The notes beneath the pieces are model-generated. The model saw only the letters and a program-made list of their open reading frames with translations, ran no database searches and was not told the origin of the DNA. A DNA stretch of 7,679 nt from an uncultured Bacteroidales bacterium (lineage in GTDB: Bacteria > Bacteroidota > Bacteroidia > Bacteroidales > Paludibacteraceae). The position numbers and the translations under genes were made by a program. How positions within the stretch are numbered: position 1 is the first letter of the stretch; each line of letters opens with the position of its first letter. Shown here one piece after another: positions 1 through 6,906 of this stretch. The stretch lies in assembly GCA_934725535.1 (NCBI GenBank), contig CAKVBV010000084.1:1-7679 (forward strand), in the 5' to 3' direction.

Positions 1-2244
1 GATATGGTAGCACGCTGCCAACTATGGGTAGCACGTGCGTATGGTGAAATGGGGTGGCTCTACGAGGCAGAGGACGATCTCCGCACGGTACAAGTGGATA
101 ATCTGGACAGGAAGCACGCCTCATTATACTCTGCTGTCAGTGCTGATATATTGCTCAAGACCAAGCAATACAACGAGGCTGTACCGTTCATCAAGATAGC
201 ACTGAAAGACGAAGACCGCAAAGGCAACCGTCCACGGTTCATGTTCGTACTGGGACAGATATATCAGATGCAGGGCAACAGGGCGGAAGCACGCGATGCG
301 TATGCCAAAGTGCTGAAGATGCAACCCTCCAATGAGATGGACTTCAACGCCAGACTACGCCGTGCACAAATGGAAGACAACCTGTCCACTGCCGTCAAAG
401 ACCTGACCAAGATGGCACGACAGGACAAGAACAAGGACGAATTAGACCAGATATACGGGGCTATCGGTAATGTCTATCTTGCACGAAAAGACACTGCACG
501 TGCCTTGGAGAACTACGAACTGGCTATAGAGAAGAGTACCCAAAACGGACTCAACAAGGCGGCTGTACTCATCACCGCAGGGGACATATACTATACACAG
601 CGGAACTACATCAAAGCAGGACCGTGCTATAAGGAGGCAACACAAATCATATCCTCCGAGAATGAGCAGTACACACGCATTCAACGGCTCTCCGAGACCT
701 TGGACGAATTGGTGGTGGAATACAATACGGTGCTGTTGCAGGACTCGTTGCAGCGGTTGGCGATGCTCACACCGGAGGAGCAACGAGTGGTGGTGGACAG
801 TATCATAGCCCGTCTTATCCGTGCGGAAGAAGAGGAGAAAGCCCGTGCCGAACAGGCAGCACGCGATGCAGAGAACGATACAGGTCCCCGTAGTGTCAAT
901 ACAGCCAATATGCTTGGTAATGCAGGTGCAGGCGCAGCAGCATGGTATTTCTATAACCCGCAACTCATACGCTCAGGCAAGCAGGCGTTCCGCACCCAAT
1001 GGGGCAACCGTACGCTTGAGGACAACTGGCGCAGGTTGAGCAAAGCATCTACCTCATCCTTTATGGACACACCCCCTGAAGAAGACGAGGAACAGGCACT
1101 TTCTGCCGATTCCATCGGTACGGGCAGCATTAATAATACCGTACAGGCCGCCACCGAAACCGACAACCATAAGCCTGAATACTATCTGCAGCAGATACCG
1201 AAGACCGATGAAGACTTCAGGCAATCGAACCTGCTGATTGCCAATGCACTGTACAATATGGTCTATATCTACCGTGACAAGGTAGGAGACCGCACTTTGA
1301 GTGACGAGACGTTCCGTGAGTTCTGCCGTCGCTTTCCTCGGGACGAGCGCATGTTGGACTTGTACTATATGCAGTACCTCACAGCCCTCAAAGAGCAACG
1401 TGATGCCGATGCAGAGCAATACAAACAGGATATTCTCACACTGTTCCCCGAATCCAACGAGGCAAAAATCGTTTCCCAACCGGATTACTTCGACCGTCTT
1501 CGTCACATGGCAATAGAACAAGACTCGCTCTATGAGGCTACCTACCACGAATATACCCTCAACCGGTTCGCTGCGGTAAAGGCAAACAAGGCGTATGCCG
1601 AGGAGCATTATCCGCTGAGCCCGCTGATGCCGAGGTTTCTGTTCCTGAATGCCATCGCGGTGGCTAAGACAGACGGTCAGGATGCTTTCATTGAGCAGTT
1701 GCGTGATATGGTTGTCCGTTACCCTGAGAGTGAACTATCAGCTATGGCTAAGAACATGCTTGCTATGATGGGACAGGGTATGGAAAGCCAGACAACCGGC
1801 GATATGGCATCGCTGCAAGACCGCAGGGCTGCCGAGCAAACAGAGGAACAGGTGCAAGACACCGTCGTTCAGTTCTCGGCTGACCGCTCATTGCCGTCGT
1901 TGGTATTGCTCACTATGCCACAAGATGAGAAGACGCTCAATAGCGTGTTGTATCAAGTGGCTCTCTACAACTTCTCGCAGTTTATGATTAAGGATTTCGA
2001 CTTGAAGACCATACCCGCTTTCACTACAGAGCAAAGTGCATTGCAGGTATCCGGTTTTGAAAATATGGACGAAGCGGAATGGTACTGTGATTTGCTGCGC
2101 AATAATGCAGATTTAACGGAAGTGTTCAGTAGTAACCATGTGCAATTCATAAGCATCACCACCGACAATATGCAACTACTCGGTACGCATTTTTCCGTGG
2201 ACGAATACCGTGCATGGTTATTGGGGCAAACTTCCTCTAAATAA
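1..2244 (+). CDS. porW: PorW/SprE-like T9SS TPR protein, 5' end outside the window
   Basis: The frame is open from the first base, so the true start and any lipoprotein signal lie upstream; the ATG at position 4 is probably internal. Residues below count from that ATG (746 codons to TAA). Helical TPR-like repeats fill about 5-220 (e.g. LGQIYQMQGNRAEARDAYAK near 83-102). A charged coiled-coil-like stretch is at 270-292. A segment with WYFYNPQ, GKQAF, WGNR and LEDNWR follows at 314-345, which I recognise as characteristic of SprE/PorW. More TPR-like helices (405-590) contain ALYNMVYIYRD and RRFP. The end (628-740) has an alpha/beta segment with YNFSQF and QVSGFENMDEAEWY. Family knowledge: PorW/SprE is a periplasmic lipoprotein needed for type IX secretion, linking the PorK/PorN ring to the Sov/SprA translocon. 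No other T9SS gene is visible, so the role rests on sequence resemblance. A generic TPR lipoprotein is the alternative. Confidence 0.8.
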   Translation, partial: DMVARCQLWVARAYGEMGWLYEAEDDLRTVQVDNLDRKHASLYSAVSADILLKTKQYNEAVPFIKIALKDEDRKGNRPRFMFVLGQIYQMQGNRAEARDAYAKVLKMQPSNEMDFNARLRRAQMEDNLSTAVKDLTKMARQDKNKDELDQIYGAIGNVYLARKDTARALENYELAIEKSTQNGLNKAAVLITAGDIYYTQRNYIKAGPCYKEATQIISSENEQYTRIQRLSETLDELVVEYNTVLLQDSLQRLAMLTPEEQRVVVDSIIARLIRAEEEEKARAEQAARDAENDTGPRSVNTANMLGNAGAGAAAWYFYNPQLIRSGKQAFRTQWGNRTLEDNWRRLSKASTSSFMDTPPEEDEEQALSADSIGTGSINNTVQAATETDNHKPEYYLQQIPKTDEDFRQSNLLIANALYNMVYIYRDKVGDRTLSDETFREFCRRFPRDERMLDLYYMQYLTALKEQRDADAEQYKQDILTLFPESNEAKIVSQPDYFDRLRHMAIEQDSLYEATYHEYTLNRFAAVKANKAYAEEHYPLSPLMPRFLFLNAIAVAKTDGQDAFIEQLRDMVVRYPESELSAMAKNMLAMMGQGMESQTTGDMASLQDRRAAEQTEEQVQDTVVQFSADRSLPSLVLLTMPQDEKTLNSVLYQVALYNFSQFMIKDFDLKTIPAFTTEQSALQVSGFENMDEAEWYCDLLRNNADLTEVFSSNHVQFISITTDNMQLLGTHFSVDEYRAWLLGQTSSK

Positions 2245-2263
2245 TGGCAGGTTTGAGTGCCCC

Positions 2264-2296
2264 CTATCCACCTGCTATCCTCTCGCTATCCACTCG
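2264..2296. repeat. Three-copy 11-bp tandem repeat
   Basis: Three consecutive 11-base units, CTATCCACCTG, CTATCCTCTCG and CTATCCACTCG, begin 20 bases after the stop codon of the PorW-like gene. All three start with CTATCC. Units 2 and 3 differ at two positions, as do units 1 and 3. The array sits in the convergent intergenic region, before the hairpin at 2371-2399. No function can be assigned; the copy number could vary between strains. Confidence 0.6.
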
Positions 2297-2370
2297 TATA
2301 AACGGTGCTGTTATCCGTGTCTGTTTTCTGCCTTTGACGGCACGAGTTGTGTCACTCTCCGACAAAGCAA

Positions 2371-2399
2371 GAGACTGCCTATAGTTGACAGGCAGTCTC
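2371..2399. terminator. Hairpin between convergent genes, probable bidirectional terminator
   Basis: GAGACTGCCT (2371-2380) and AGGCAGTCTC (2390-2399) are perfect 10-base complements around a 9-base loop. The hairpin lies between the PorW-like stop (2244) and the acyl-CoA synthetase stop (2427 end). Neither side has a long T run. On the minus strand the stem is followed by TTGCTTTG, which is moderately T-rich; on the plus strand only by CTTACC. It is therefore more convincing as the end of the minus-strand transcript, but its position suits both genes. Confidence 0.65.
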
Positions 2400-2426
2400 C
2401 TTACCGATAGTGGAAATCCTCCCACT

Positions 2427-4055
2427 CTATTTGTACATAAACCGCTTGATGGATTTCTTCGGTGTCTTCTCGAACTCTTGCTCCACCAGTTCGATACTGC
2501 TTACTTTGGCATAGTTGGGCAGTTGCTCGTTCAGGCGCTTCAGATTGTCTTTCATCAGTTGCTCCAATTGCGCTTTATCGCCCAACGATGTGTCGGGGAA
2601 CACCAATCCGACCAATTTGCCTTTGCGCTCCACCACCACGGACTCCACCACGCCTTCCAGCGAGTTGAGTTTGTCTTCTATCTCTTCGGGGTAGATATTC
2701 TGCCCGTTTGAACCGAGAATCATGTTTTTGACGCGCCCGCGGAGGAATACATTGCCTTTGTGGTCTATCACACCTACATCGCCCGTACGCAGCCAACCGT
2801 CGTCCAAGAAGGCATCTTCTGTCGCCTGTTGGTTCTTGTAGTAGCCTAACATCACACCGGCACCGCGCAAGAGAATCTCTCCCTCTTTCTCGTATGGGTT
2901 ATCGCTATTCACACGCAATTCGAGGTGGTCAACGACACGTCCGCAGGATTTCATCGCGTAGGTATGCCAGTTGGCATAGCAGACCAACGGACCGCACTCG
3001 GTCATACCATAGCCGCAGGTGTATGGGAAATGTATCTGTTTCAAGCACTTCTCCACATCGCCGTTGAGGGCGGCACCACCGATAATCAGTATCTCCAACT
3101 TGCCACCGAAAGCGTCCATCAGTTTTTGATAGACCTTTCTGCGGATAGGGCGGTTGATGAGCGGCATATTCCACAGCGTCTTCACGGGTTGCTTCTGAAT
3201 GGCAGGGAAGATGCTCTTCTTGAATATCTTCTCGATGACCAATGGCACCGTCAAAATCATATAAGGCTGCACATCGTGGAATGCCTTGAGCATGATAGGT
3301 GCCGTCACGTTGCGTGTGATGAAATTGATGTGTGTACCGCCCGCCATCTGGTAAAGCAACTCGAACATCATGCCGAACATGTGCGCTAACGGCAGAATAC
3401 TGACAATGCTCTGCCCCGGATGATTCGGGATATTTGTCTGCCCGTACACCACGTTTGCACTCAGGCTTCTATGGGTAAGCATCACTCCCTTGGGCGAGCC
3501 CGTAGAGCCCGATGTGTAGTTGATAAGTGCCAATTCATCGAAGTTTTCGGTCGGATAATGCACATCACGGATACTGAACCCGTCAGGATACTTTTGCTTG
3601 AACAAGCCATCGATGAAATCGGGCGAAACAGTCTGTCCTGCTATAGAAGAGAAGTCCTCCAATGAAATGATTGATACCAACTGCGGCATTTGTGCAGCAT
3701 CCAAACGCTTCATAATCGCAGGACTGACAAACAGCAGTTTCGAGTCGGAGTGGCGTACCAACTCATGGATACTCTCCGTGGTGAAATCGGGCAAAATGCT
3801 CACCACCACGCTGCGATGTGCCAAGGTGGCAAGGAACGCCAAGCCCCAGTTAGAGCAGTTTTTCCCGCATATAGACACCTTATCCCCCGCACCTATTCCC
3901 AGATGCTCAAACATCAGTTCCAAACGTGCCACCTGCTCTGCCACCTGCCCGTATGTGTATGAATGGTCGCCATCATAGTCCGTCAATGCGGGCGCATTCC
4001 AGTTCCCTCGCATCACCTCTTGGATGAGTGTGAAATAATGGTCTGTACTTTTCAT
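2427..4055 (-). CDS. Long-chain acyl-CoA synthetase-like AMP-binding protein
   Basis: A 542-residue cytoplasmic member of the ANL adenylating superfamily, of usual length. Such enzymes activate a carboxylic acid, here probably a long-chain fatty acid, with ATP to an acyl-AMP and then to the CoA thioester. The motifs appear in order: the P-loop-like YTSGSTGSPKG (180-190), LPLAHMFG (221-228), GYGMTECGP (348-356), RTGD (423-426) with the ribose-binding Asp426, and the hinge region RGRVKNMI (439-446). The C-terminal motif reads TPKKSIKRF (531-539), so the residue before the Ile, where this family usually has its catalytic Lys, is Ser535, with lysines at 533, 534 and 537. No signal peptide or membrane segment is seen. 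The ATG at 4055 suits the promoter, with an A/T-rich leader and no Shine-Dalgarno. The gene appears monocistronic. Substrate chain length cannot be read from the sequence, and an acyl-ACP synthetase or other acid-CoA ligase is possible. Confidence 0.9.
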   Translation of the reverse strand: MKSTDHYFTLIQEVMRGNWNAPALTDYDGDHSYTYGQVAEQVARLELMFEHLGIGAGDKVSICGKNCSNWGLAFLATLAHRSVVVSILPDFTTESIHELVRHSDSKLLFVSPAIMKRLDAAQMPQLVSIISLEDFSSIAGQTVSPDFIDGLFKQKYPDGFSIRDVHYPTENFDELALINYTSGSTGSPKGVMLTHRSLSANVVYGQTNIPNHPGQSIVSILPLAHMFGMMFELLYQMAGGTHINFITRNVTAPIMLKAFHDVQPYMILTVPLVIEKIFKKSIFPAIQKQPVKTLWNMPLINRPIRRKVYQKLMDAFGGKLEILIIGGAALNGDVEKCLKQIHFPYTCGYGMTECGPLVCYANWHTYAMKSCGRVVDHLELRVNSDNPYEKEGEILLRGAGVMLGYYKNQQATEDAFLDDGWLRTGDVGVIDHKGNVFLRGRVKNMILGSNGQNIYPEEIEDKLNSLEGVVESVVVERKGKLVGLVFPDTSLGDKAQLEQLMKDNLKRLNEQLPNYAKVSSIELVEQEFEKTPKKSIKRFMYK

Positions 4056-4096
4056 TACGTATCTGTATTTTAGTTAGTTATTTACGTTGAAGTGCT

Positions 4097-4129
4097 GCAA
4101 AGGTACCTCGTTTTCCCAAATGCTGCAAA
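4097..4129 (-). promoter_or_regulatory. Bacteroidetes-type promoter of the acyl-CoA synthetase gene
   Basis: Read on the minus strand, TTTG (4129-4126), a 20-base spacer and TACCTTTGC (4105-4097) match the Bacteroidetes primary sigma-factor consensus (TTTG at -33, TAnnTTTG at -7) at every defined position. Transcription would start near 4090-4093, giving a leader of about 35-40 bases before the ATG at 4055. The element TGCTGCAAA occurs twice on the plus strand (4093-4101 and 4121-4129), so one copy overlaps each promoter box. Confidence 0.8.
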
Positions 4130-4174
4130 AAAGAGGTTTGCACCCTTTGCATAAGGTATAAAATCAGCCCAACA

Positions 4175-4204
4175 GGGGTGAATGGGAGAAATACGGGGTG
4201 AATG
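4175..4204. repeat. Paired GGGGTGAATG direct repeats upstream of the acyl-CoA synthetase promoter
   Basis: GGGGTGAATG occurs at 4175-4184 and again at 4195-4204, ten identical bases with starts exactly 20 bp apart, or about two helical turns. The pair lies roughly 85-115 bases upstream of the predicted minus-strand start and 75-105 bases upstream of the plus-strand promoter. This could be a two-site operator for either promoter. No bound factor is known to me. The remaining bases up to the next promoter hold only a small palindrome, CAAACAGTTTG (4245-4255). Confidence 0.5.
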
Positions 4205-4279
4205 AACTATTAAGAACACAGCCTATAGTCTGATTTTCACACCGCAAACAGTTTGTAAACGTATATTTTTCTTGCCGAA

Positions 4280-4312
4280 ATTGTGTAATTCACATATTTT
4301 ATGTAATTTTGC
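4280..4312 (+). promoter_or_regulatory. Bacteroidetes-type promoter driving the noncoding RNA region
   Basis: ATTG (4280-4283; TTG of the TTTG box) is followed by a 20-base spacer and TAATTTTGC (4304-4312), which fits TAnnTTTGC perfectly. The predicted transcription start is about 4315-4319. No convincing protein start follows in this direction until 4801, so the promoter appears to serve a long untranslated transcript. Confidence 0.7.
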
Positions 4313-4315
4313 AGG

Positions 4316-4763
4316 CAAAGAGGATTGTCGGGTATGATACGTCTCCGCAAGACGATAAAATGCGGCATCGGCGTGATGTAAAAACGCATATAGCCACGCC
4401 GTGACGGGAATATGTCGCAGAAACGGGTGGTAAAGGTCAGGAAAGTGTTTCTGGCTTGCAGGTTGTAAGACCTGCCTGACATATTAGAGCGTTCATTTGA
4501 CGCTTGTTCTGACGTTTTTGGAACTTCGCAACTTTCATTTAGCTAAGTCAGGACATGTGACCATGAATGTTTATGGGTGTGTATATGTACACACGTGTGC
4601 CTTGTGGCGCGGGTATCTCATTTGTTTGGGGTATTGTGCGTGCGGGGGTATGTGTTGTGTAAGCATATATACGGCGTGGACTTCGGTTGCTGTTCTATTT
4701 AGCAAGGCAATGCGAAGGCCTCAAAAACGTGGAACGGCAAAAAGCAAGTTCCGCGCTTTTTTT
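4316..4763 (+). ncRNA. Candidate structured noncoding RNA or long leader, about 450 nt
   Basis: The 5' end is inferred from the promoter at 4280-4312 and the 3' end from the terminator at 4728-4763. Helices visible on the plus strand are: CGTCT/AGACG (4340-4344 with 4350-4354); an eight-pair helix TGCGGCAT/ATGTCGCA (4361-4368 with 4412-4419, one G-U) enclosing CGGCGTG/CACGCCG (4369-4375 with 4395-4401); GTCAG/CTGAC (4436-4440 with 4476-4480) enclosing GCAGGT/ACCTGC (4458-4463 with 4470-4475); AGCGT/ACGCT (4488-4492 with 4500-4504); and GTGTGTA/TACACAC (4577-4583 with 4588-4594). I do not see the hallmark sequences of RNase P RNA, tmRNA or SRP RNA. Two short open frames cross the region (4497-4850 plus, 4237-4482 minus), but both look like chance frames, and the first overlaps a real gene. 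The RNA may stand alone, or act as a leader of the envelope operon at 4801, for which I find no other good promoter. The 3' half is unusually rich in G and T. Confidence 0.6.
4728..4763 (+). terminator. Intrinsic terminator closing the noncoding RNA region
   Basis: CGTGGAAC (4728-4735) pairs with GTTCCGCG (4748-4755) over eight positions with one G-T pair. Seven T follow at 4757-4763. A run of five A (4723-4727) precedes the stem, so it may also work on the minus strand. It ends 37 bases before the ATG at 4801. It therefore either insulates the operon from upstream transcription or acts as an attenuator in front of it. Confidence 0.85.
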
Positions 4764-4800
4764 ATGTCTATAGTGTGCCACATAAATCATCATTTTGCAA

Positions 4801-5859
4801 ATGAAACGAGTGCTTTTTTTATTATTAGTCGTATCATCCTTGTGCTGTAGGGCAGACGAGCCAAGGTGGATGAATGCCGAACTGCGGGATATGCTATATC
4901 GCAGTTCCGAGTACTACACAGGGTTTGCCGTAACGGATTTGCGCATCGGAGAAAACGTGGAGGAGGCATACAATCGTGCAAGGAATCAGGCACGTGCGGA
5001 GTTGGTGTCGTCTATTCGGACATCTGTGCACGTGGAATCAAGCATGGAAGTATTGAACCAAGTGTATGGTGCGGACGCAGCACAGACATTGGAGACTTTT
5101 CACTCCACCTCACGGCAGACGGCGGGCGTGAGCAATATCCCCGGCATCAATGTGGAGGTATATTCCGACCCGAAGACAAAGACGGTATGTGCATTCGCGT
5201 ACGTTGAGAAGAAAGACCTGGCGCGCAAATTAGAGAGACAGTTGATAGCCACACTATCCAAGATAGAGATTGTGCTTGACGAGGCGAGGCAGAATGCCGC
5301 CCAAGGCAACAAGGGCGAAGCCAAAAAGGCGTTGGCATCGCTGAAAGAGTTGTATGCCGTGGTGGAGGAGACGCAATACACGATGCTGGCGGTAGATGCC
5401 ACACTGAGCAAAGAGGATATAGCCGCGGACGAGTACGTGACATTGCGCAAACAAGTGGGTGCCCTGTACCAAGAGTTGAACGACGGGTATGCTATATTTA
5501 TGGAATGTCAGGCTATGCTGTTTGATGCGAATTATCCCGCGTTGTTGAAAGGTGTGAAGGGCGACTTATCCAAACAAGGGTGCCACTTTGTAGAGGAACC
5601 CGATATGGCGGATTGGGTGGTGATGATTAACGCCTACACGGAGGAGTACAATGTTGCCACGTTTGGCAATGTGACGAACTACACCGTTAATGCCACGGCA
5701 GATGTAACCATTGACAGAAAGTTCACAGGCAAACGGGTGTATGAAGAGGAGTTGGTGCAGAAAGGAGTGCACACGATGAACGACAAAGAGGCAGGGAAAG
5801 AGGCGTACAAAAAACTGATAACACAAATAAGCCAAATAATAATACAACAATTTAACTAA
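4801..5859 (+). CDS. Secreted LPP20-like envelope protein with C-terminal alpha/beta domain
   Basis: A 352-residue protein, first of a three-gene operon. The ATG at 4801 begins a clear signal peptide (MKRVLFLLLVVSSLCC...), with cleavage probably after CRA (about residue 18). Cysteines 15-16 lack a standard lipobox, so a lipoprotein is possible but not favoured. An in-frame TTG at 4795 adds only two residues and is a poorer start. Residues about 35-145 resemble the LPP20 fold (also in FlgP and the FlgT N-domain): a strand around FAVTDLR, the helix VEEAYNRARNQARAELVSSI (53-72), then strands at 116-135 (VEVYSDP, VCAFAYVEKKDL). A helical, probably coiled-coil part spans 140-230. The C-terminal part (243-350) has ADWVVMINAYT (270-280), alternating strands up to VYEEELVQKG, and a final helix. 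It is probably periplasmic or attached to the outer membrane. No catalytic motif is visible, and the function is unknown. Confidence 0.8.
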   Translation: MKRVLFLLLVVSSLCCRADEPRWMNAELRDMLYRSSEYYTGFAVTDLRIGENVEEAYNRARNQARAELVSSIRTSVHVESSMEVLNQVYGADAAQTLETFHSTSRQTAGVSNIPGINVEVYSDPKTKTVCAFAYVEKKDLARKLERQLIATLSKIEIVLDEARQNAAQGNKGEAKKALASLKELYAVVEETQYTMLAVDATLSKEDIAADEYVTLRKQVGALYQELNDGYAIFMECQAMLFDANYPALLKGVKGDLSKQGCHFVEEPDMADWVVMINAYTEEYNVATFGNVTNYTVNATADVTIDRKFTGKRVYEEELVQKGVHTMNDKEAGKEAYKKLITQISQIIIQQFN

Positions 5860-5866
5860 TAAACGT

Positions 5867-6880
5867 ATGAGAAAAAGATTTCTAACTTTTGTTTTGCTGC
5901 TATTTTCAGTAGCAGTATCGGCACAAACGCTACGCGTTGCCATCTTGGAAACGGTTGACAAGGAAGGCGATATTCCCTATGCAACCAAACTGATGATTCG
6001 GTCGAACCTATCCAGGGCTATCACCAACAGCAAAGGTTACGAGGCGTATGACCGTACCGACATGGACGCTATCATGGGCGAGCAGAACTTCCAGCGCACG
6101 GGTATGGTCAGCAGCGACCAAATCAAGCGATTGGGCGAAATGACAGGTGCCAACTATATTCTGGTGGCAGAGGCTGTGTGGGTGGACAAACAGAATGTGT
6201 TTGTAACCGCCAAAGTACTGGACGTAGAGACAGCGCGTACCGCCCTCACGGATAATATGGTGATGGGCATTGAGGCAATGAGTCTCCAGAACGGCTGTCA
6301 GGAGTTGGCAAAGCGAATGTTCGGTGCTACGGCTACACCGAGTTCGATTAGCACGAAAGCCACCGCCACGACTTCTGCTCCAGCGGTGAAAGAGGAGCCT
6401 GTAGTGGCACAACCTGTGCAACAGGAGACACCCAAAGAGACGGTGAAAACACCCCAGCCTGCGGGTTCTACCATTGTCCGTTACTCAAAAAGCGAGCAAA
6501 AGATGTTCGGTGTGCCGGCATACAAGTATGGGGAGGTAGGAATGAATGACAAGGAGATGCAGATATTCCTGAAGAACAACTGTCCTGCGGCATACAAACG
6601 CATGATGAGCGGTAAGAAATGCAAAGTGGCAGGATGGACGATGTTCGGCGTAGGATGTGGATTGTTGGTTACGGGCGTTAATTTGGTGGCACTATTAGAT
6701 GAGGGGTACTCTATTACGATTTTATCCAGTATTTCAATAGGAGCCAGTTTGGTAGTTCTTCCAGTCGGCTATGCTTGCTATAACAATGCCTATAAGGTAT
6801 ATAACAAGCGTTGTACCACGGCTATGACACTTAACCTGACAAGTTCGCAAAACAGCATAGGCTTGGCATTGTGCTTCTAA
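5867..6880 (+). CDS. CsgG/LpoB/FlgO-like envelope protein with C-terminal hydrophobic hairpin
   Basis: A 337-residue protein whose ATG lies 7 bases after the previous stop, so the two are co-transcribed. The signal peptide is residues 1-19 (cut at VSA-Q); there is no lipobox. Residues 21-150 look like the alpha/beta domain shared by CsgG, LpoB and FlgO. LRVAILETVD forms the first strand, followed by the helix at 38-52 and YEAYDRTDMDAIMGEQ (58-73). SSDQIKRLGEMTGANYILVA (82-101) and VFVTAKVLDVETA (111-123) complete it. A flexible Pro/Thr/Ala/Val-rich linker spans 153-203. A second module follows, with NNCPAAYKRMMSGKK (237-251), two hydrophobic segments (about 254-277 and 283-304) and an end rich in polar strand residues that finishes GLALCF. 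This tail is a module I associate with Bacteroidetes proteins; its role is unknown to me. CsgG forms the curli export pore, LpoB activates PBP1b and FlgO surrounds the flagellum, so a scaffold or pore part is likelier than an enzyme. Confidence 0.8.
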   Translation: MRKRFLTFVLLLFSVAVSAQTLRVAILETVDKEGDIPYATKLMIRSNLSRAITNSKGYEAYDRTDMDAIMGEQNFQRTGMVSSDQIKRLGEMTGANYILVAEAVWVDKQNVFVTAKVLDVETARTALTDNMVMGIEAMSLQNGCQELAKRMFGATATPSSISTKATATTSAPAVKEEPVVAQPVQQETPKETVKTPQPAGSTIVRYSKSEQKMFGVPAYKYGEVGMNDKEMQIFLKNNCPAAYKRMMSGKKCKVAGWTMFGVGCGLLVTGVNLVALLDEGYSITILSSISIGASLVVLPVGYACYNNAYKVYNKRCTTAMTLNLTSSQNSIGLALCF

Positions 6881-6906
6881 CTAATAACCTATTAAATATC
6901 AACATT

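Noticed and set aside
4237..4482. 81-residue open frame on the minus strand
   Set aside because: It runs antisense through the plus-strand promoter and the best helices of the RNA candidate, and has no promoter, domain or signal that I recognise.
4430..4482. SRP RNA or RNase P RNA, suggested by GGTCAGGAAAGTG
   Set aside because: The SRP apical-loop pattern (GGAAG with AGCAG) and the conserved RNase P GAGGAAAGTCC and ACAGAA blocks are missing, so the likeness is superficial.
4790..4798. TCATTTTGC as a -7 box for the 4801 gene
   Set aside because: It lacks the conserved TA, has no TTTG at the right distance, and would place the transcription start at or after the ATG.
4795..4800. TTG start two codons upstream of the first operon gene
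   Set aside because: It adds only two residues to the signal peptide, and the ATG at 4801 is the ordinary choice.
4497..4850. 117-residue open frame on the plus strand
   Set aside because: It overlaps the start of the real gene at 4801 in another frame, runs through the terminator, and has low-complexity Cys/Tyr/Val-rich composition expected from translating G/T-rich noncoding DNA.
6871..6906. GTG start for the third operon gene
   Set aside because: It overlaps the end of the preceding gene and puts 12 residues in front of a perfect signal peptide; the ATG at 6907 is better.
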